Source of the DNA: Bordetella sp. 02P26C-1
Lineage (GTDB): Bacteria > Pseudomonadota > Gammaproteobacteria > Burkholderiales > Burkholderiaceae_B
Length of the DNA: 64,000 nucleotides
NCBI RefSeq assembly: GCF_009763255.1
Contig: NZ_WSJB01000005.1
Coordinates: forward strand, 180,869 to 244,868
Reading direction: 5' to 3'
Both the position numbers and the translations under genes were made by a program. Below, one piece after another: positions 60,951 through 64,000 of this stretch (the stretch's first letter is position 1; every line of letters begins with the position of its first letter). Under the pieces are notes generated by a model that saw only the letters and a program-made list of their open reading frames with translations, had not been told where the DNA came from and did not search any database.

Positions 60951-61901
60951 ATGAATACCGCTACCAAGACCGCCATGACCGGCCTGCTCGCCGCCGCCAT
61001 CCAGACGGGCGCCGCTGCCCAGGCCGCGACGACCGCCCCTCTCGCGCCGGTCACTCCGATCACCATTGAAGGCAACACGATCACCACGCCCGATGGCGTA
61101 CAGATCTACTACAAGGATTGGGGCCCCAAGAACGGTCCGGTAGTGACGTTCAGCCATGGATGGCCATTGAGCTCGGACAGCTGGGAATCGCAGATGATCT
61201 TCCTGGCTTCGCAGGGCTATCGCGTGGTCGCCCATGATCGGCGTGGTCATGGACGCTCCAGCCAGCCCTGGGAGGGCAATGACATGGATCATTATGCCGA
61301 CGATCTCGCGGCCGTCATCAACGCCCTGGATCTGAAGGATGTGACCCTGGTCGGATTCTCCACCGGCGGCGGCGAGGTCGCTCGCTACATCGGCCGCCAC
61401 GGCACGTCGCGTGTCAAGAAAGCCGTGCTGGTCAGCTCCGTGCCGCCACTGATGCTCAAGACCGCGGACAACCCGGGCGGTCTGCCCATCGAGGTGTTCG
61501 ACGGCATCCGCAAGGCGGCCCTGGAAAACCGCTCACAGCTTTATCTGGATATCGCTTCGGGTCCGTTCTTTGGCTTCAACCGGCCCGGCGCGACACCCAA
61601 TCAAGGCTTGATCCAGGCCTTCTGGGCGCAAGGCATGCAGGGTGGCCATAAGAACACCTATGACTCCATCGCGGCATTCTCGGCCACCGACTTTCGCGGG
61701 GACCTTAAGAAGTTTGATATCCCGACGCTGGTGATTCATGGCGATGACGATCAGGTCGTACCGATCGACGCGGCGGGACGCGCCTCGGCCGCCCAGATCA
61801 AGGGCGCGAAGCTAATCGTCTACCAAGGCGCGCCACACGGCCTGACCGACACGCACAAGGATCGCCTGAACCAGGACTTACTGGACTTTCTGCGCAACTA
61901 G
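60951..61901 (+). CDS. Secreted alpha/beta hydrolase, non-heme chloroperoxidase-like
   Basis: Start at ATG 60951 (GAGG upstream), with a signal-like N-terminus ([20 protein letters not shown], cleavage near AQA). The hydrolase core has the oxyanion motif [11 protein letters not shown], nucleophile elbow GFSTGGGE, acid in [10 protein letters not shown], and the histidine in [10 protein letters not shown]. This pattern is the cofactor-free haloperoxidase/esterase group. 316 residues. The natural reaction is probably ester or lactone hydrolysis. It is divergent from the AraC gene and ends before a hairpin. Confidence 0.9.
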   Translation: MNTATKTAMTGLLAAAIQTGAAAQAATTAPLAPVTPITIEGNTITTPDGVQIYYKDWGPKNGPVVTFSHGWPLSSDSWESQMIFLASQGYRVVAHDRRGHGRSSQPWEGNDMDHYADDLAAVINALDLKDVTLVGFSTGGGEVARYIGRHGTSRVKKAVLVSSVPPLMLKTADNPGGLPIEVFDGIRKAALENRSQLYLDIASGPFFGFNRPGATPNQGLIQAFWAQGMQGGHKNTYDSIAAFSATDFRGDLKKFDIPTLVIHGDDDQVVPIDAAGRASAAQIKGAKLIVYQGAPHGLTDTHKDRLNQDLLDFLRN

Positions 61902-61913
61902 CCGCGCCCTGCC

Positions 61914-61937
61914 CGCGCAGGTCACTCGACCTGCGCG
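61914..61937. terminator. Hairpin between convergent hydrolase and Bug genes
   Basis: CGCGCAGGTC-ACTC-GACCTGCGCG has perfect 10-bp arms. It starts 13 bp after the hydrolase stop and overlaps the last codons of the minus-strand Bug gene. No T-run; it is a candidate two-way terminator. Confidence 0.45.
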
Positions 61938-62890
61938 CCGGAAGACTTCACCACCTCGGCCCAACGTTCCAGCGCAGCATCGACCTGCTTGCCGAACTGT
62001 TCGGGCGTCGTCGCGTAAGTCACCGCGCCTTGCGCCGCGAACTTCTGTTGAATCTCCGGCGTCTCCAACAGCGCGCGAATATCCGCATTCATGCGCTCGA
62101 CCTTTTCCGGACTGACGCCGCTAGCGGTAAACAAACCGAACCACGGATTCACATCGAACGTGGGGTAGCCTTGCTCGGCAATGGTGGGAATGTTCTGCGC
62201 ATGAGGAGAACGCTTTGCGCTGGTGACAGCCAACGGCACGAGCGTGCCCGCGTCGATATAGCCTTTCACCGACGGCAGACTGGTGAAGACCACATCGATC
62301 TGCCCGCCCAACAGGTCTTGTATCGCCGGCGCCGCGCCGCGATACGGCACATGCACCATCTTGACATCGGCGGCCGAATTGAACATTTCACCCAGCAAGT
62401 GATTCACCGAGCCGTTGCCGGCCGAGCCGTAGGTCACGCGGCGCGATTTGGCGGCTTCGACCAAGCCGGGCAGATCCTTGATACCCGACGATGCGCGCGT
62501 CACGGCCACAAACGGCAGGGTAGCCAGCGTCGCCACCGGCGCGAAATCGCGCTGCACATTGAACGACAAGTTCTTATACAGTGCGGGATTGATCGCGTGC
62601 GACCCCTCGTAGCTCATCAACAAGGTGTGGCCATCATTGCCGCCCGTGGCCACATATTCCATGCCAATGTTGCCGCCGGCGCCGGCGCGGTTTTCGACCA
62701 CGACGGGCTGGCCCCATTTCTGCCCTAGCGCTTGCGCGACAATGCGCGCCAACGTATCGGACGCTCCTCCCGGCGCTTGTGGCACGACCAGGCGAACCGG
62801 CTTTTCCGGGAAGGCCTCGGCTGCCAAAGCTGGGCCGGTGGCACAGGCCGCCGCAATCATCGTGCTCGCCATTGCGTGGATAAGTCGCAT
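61922..62890 (-). CDS. Bug-family (TctC-like) periplasmic solute receptor
   Basis: A 322-residue protein with signal peptide MRLIHAMASTMIAAACATGP (cleavage near ALAA). Hallmarks: FPEKPVRLVVPQAPGGASDT, QPVVVENRAGAGG and GNDGHTLLMSYEGS. It is divergent from the TauD-like dioxygenase gene at 62981 across 90 bp, so they may be co-controlled. Ligand unknown; no tctA/tctB nearby. Confidence 0.93.
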   Translation of the reverse strand: MRLIHAMASTMIAAACATGPALAAEAFPEKPVRLVVPQAPGGASDTLARIVAQALGQKWGQPVVVENRAGAGGNIGMEYVATGGNDGHTLLMSYEGSHAINPALYKNLSFNVQRDFAPVATLATLPFVAVTRASSGIKDLPGLVEAAKSRRVTYGSAGNGSVNHLLGEMFNSAADVKMVHVPYRGAAPAIQDLLGGQIDVVFTSLPSVKGYIDAGTLVPLAVTSAKRSPHAQNIPTIAEQGYPTFDVNPWFGLFTASGVSPEKVERMNADIRALLETPEIQQKFAAQGAVTYATTPEQFGKQVDAALERWAEVVKSSGAQVE

Positions 62891-62980
62891 CTTTTCTCCG
62901 TATGAATTATCGTTGTAGGTTTCGAATGATACACAGGGCGCCCGGACTACTCTAGCCGGGGCTCATATCGCGGAGACACA

Positions 62981-63805
62981 ATGGAAGTTCGAAGAATCGC
63001 AGGCGCCCTGGGCGCGGAGATCAGCGGCATCGATTTGCGCCACAAAATGGACGCCTCGCAGACGGCGGCCGTGCGCCAGGCGTTGCTCGATCATCAAGTT
63101 ATTTTTTTGCGTGACCAGGATTTGACCCCCCAGCAATTCCTGGATTTTGCACGGGCGATGGGTACTCCGATTGAATACCCTTTCGTTAAAGGCCTGGACG
63201 GTTTCCCCGAGATCATCGAGGTCAAAAAGCTGGAGCACGAGCGCTCCAACTTCGGTGGCATTTGGCATTCGGACACCACATATCTCGAAGAACCGCCCAT
63301 GGGTTCGATGCTGCTGTCACGCGAGATCCCGCCCTATGGCGGCGACACGATGTTCGCGAACCAGTACCTCGCGTACGAAGCCCTGTCCGACACAATGAAG
63401 CGTCTGCTGGAGGGCCTGGTTGGTATCAGCACCTCGGCCAAGGCCGATGTATCGCGCACGCGCGAAGACCGCATCAAAACCGACGGCAAAGACAACGCCC
63501 CCGAAAACTACATCGCCGAACATCCCATCGTACGCACGCACCCCGAAACCGGCCGCAAGGCACTGTATGTGAATGTCGCGCACACGGCGGGGATCAAGGG
63601 CATGACGGATCAGGAAAGCGCGGGACTTTTATCTTTCCTTTTCGAGCATCAGGTCAAGCCGGAATTCACCTGTCGCTTTGCCTGGACGCCCAACGCGATC
63701 GCGTTCTGGGACAATCGCTGCGTGATGCACAACCCCGTCAACGACTATCACGGTTTCCGCCGGGTCATGCAGCGCATCACGCTCCAAGGCGATCGCCCGC
63801 GCTGA
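62981..63805 (+). CDS. TauD/TfdA-family 2-oxoglutarate/Fe(II)-dependent dioxygenase
   Basis: A 274-residue enzyme with iron ligands His96-x-Asp98 (GIWHSDTTYLEEPP) and a distal histidine in RCVMHNPVNDYHGFRR, whose arginine binds 2-oxoglutarate. GGAGACACA precedes the ATG. The family hydroxylates taurine, 2,4-D, sulfonates or ethers, releasing an aldehyde or phenol. Substrate is not deducible. It is followed by a strong intrinsic terminator at 63850-63873. Confidence 0.92.
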   Translation: MEVRRIAGALGAEISGIDLRHKMDASQTAAVRQALLDHQVIFLRDQDLTPQQFLDFARAMGTPIEYPFVKGLDGFPEIIEVKKLEHERSNFGGIWHSDTTYLEEPPMGSMLLSREIPPYGGDTMFANQYLAYEALSDTMKRLLEGLVGISTSAKADVSRTREDRIKTDGKDNAPENYIAEHPIVRTHPETGRKALYVNVAHTAGIKGMTDQESAGLLSFLFEHQVKPEFTCRFAWTPNAIAFWDNRCVMHNPVNDYHGFRRVMQRITLQGDRPR

Positions 63806-63849
63806 CCGCGCCGGTTTCCCGATTGCCACCGGGATAACGCCATCCCTCA

Positions 63850-63873
63850 GGCGGGGCTCGTTCCCCGCCTTTT
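63850..63873 (+). terminator. Rho-independent terminator after the TauD-like gene
   Basis: The stem GGCGGGG/CCCCGCC with a 6-nt loop is followed directly by TTTT. It is the clearest intrinsic terminator in the window and ends the dioxygenase transcript. Confidence 0.8.
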
Positions 63874-63886
63874 CGTAGCACACCAC

Positions 63887-64000
63887 TCACTGCGGCTCCA
63901 TCCGGCACGCCAGTTGCTGCGCGATCCCTTCCCAGGCATCGCGCCCCCAAGCAACCAGCAAGGAGCCGGCAATGAGCGACAGCGACACGCTTCCCCCCTT
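63887..64000 (-). CDS. 3' end of an unidentified gene (truncated by the window edge)
   Basis: A minus-strand frame is open from the right edge to a TGA at 63887-63889, giving 37 residues that end LVAWGRDAWEGIAQQLACRM plus EPQ. The composition looks like genuine protein, and the frame stops properly beside a terminator on the opposite strand. Too little is visible to name the product. Confidence 0.5.
   Translation of the reverse strand, partial: KGGSVSLSLIAGSLLVAWGRDAWEGIAQQLACRMEPQ

Noticed and set aside
1..64000. CRISPR arrays, tRNA or rRNA genes, insertion sequences
   Set aside because: No regularly spaced repeats, cloverleaf-like sequences with CCA ends, rRNA signatures or transposase motifs were seen by reading both strands.

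Overview
This window is high-GC, densely coded DNA. It most resembles a chromosome of an Alcaligenaceae betaproteobacterium (Bordetella, Achromobacter or a close relative). The main reasons are five periplasmic Bug-type (TctC-like) receptors with no tctA/tctB beside them, many LysR/GntR/TetR/AraC-controlled catabolic operons, and typical beta-proteobacterial TRAP and ABC uptake systems. The assignment is inference from gene content. I see no rRNA, tRNA, CRISPR array, transposase or prophage.

Layout. 1-5107: an operon of acyl-CoA ligase (5' end outside the window), thiolase, Bug receptor, 3-hydroxyisobutyrate-dehydrogenase-like reductase and HpcH/HpaI aldolase. 5212-7339: an M48 metalloprotease and a DUF898 (yjgN) membrane gene broken by an amber codon. 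7499-9614: class III CoA-transferase plus CitE-like lyase, divergent from a GntR/UTRA regulator (9792-10580). 10591-16492: an operon of amidase, TRAP transporter (P, Q, M) and two isochorismatase-fold hydrolases. Near-identical 13-bp palindromic sites lie in front of both minus-strand operons, which suggests a single GntR regulon. 16891-19491: an HpaB/AbfD-family flavoprotein and a LysR regulator. 19519-19931: two inverted copies of a large structured palindromic element. 20051-24069: Bug receptor, M28 peptidase, a lower-GC Hint-domain gene and a GNAT acetyltransferase.

24162-31936: LysR, CitE-like lyase, CoA-transferase, Bug receptor, a long amidase with an extra N-terminal domain, an isochorismatase and a frameshifted Ldh2-type dehydrogenase. 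32305-37003: an SsuABC-like sulfonate ABC system with an NtaA-family flavin monooxygenase, and a TetR regulator. 37256-50099: an amide/peptide locus with four amidases, two small AtzG-like partner proteins, a five-gene oligopeptide-type ABC importer and an AbrB-family membrane protein. 50125-59968: LysR, Bug receptor and an aromatic ring-cleavage operon (Rieske oxygenase, reductase, LigB-like extradiol dioxygenase, RidA, LigJ hydratase, HpcH aldolase, SDR, a fumarylacetoacetase remnant and a quinone-oxidoreductase-like protein). 59965-64000: AraC, alpha/beta hydrolase, Bug receptor, TauD-like dioxygenase and the end of an unidentified gene.

Taken together this is a catabolic region. Each block pairs a regulator with an uptake protein or receptor, then hydrolases or oxygenases that open amides, aromatics or sulfonates, then aldolases or CoA enzymes that deliver central metabolites. 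Three genes look damaged (yjgN, the Ldh2-type gene and the fumarylacetoacetase remnant). The feature least explained by known families is the pair of long palindromes at 19519-19931, whose stems differ in sequence but keep their pairing while the 65-nt core is conserved.
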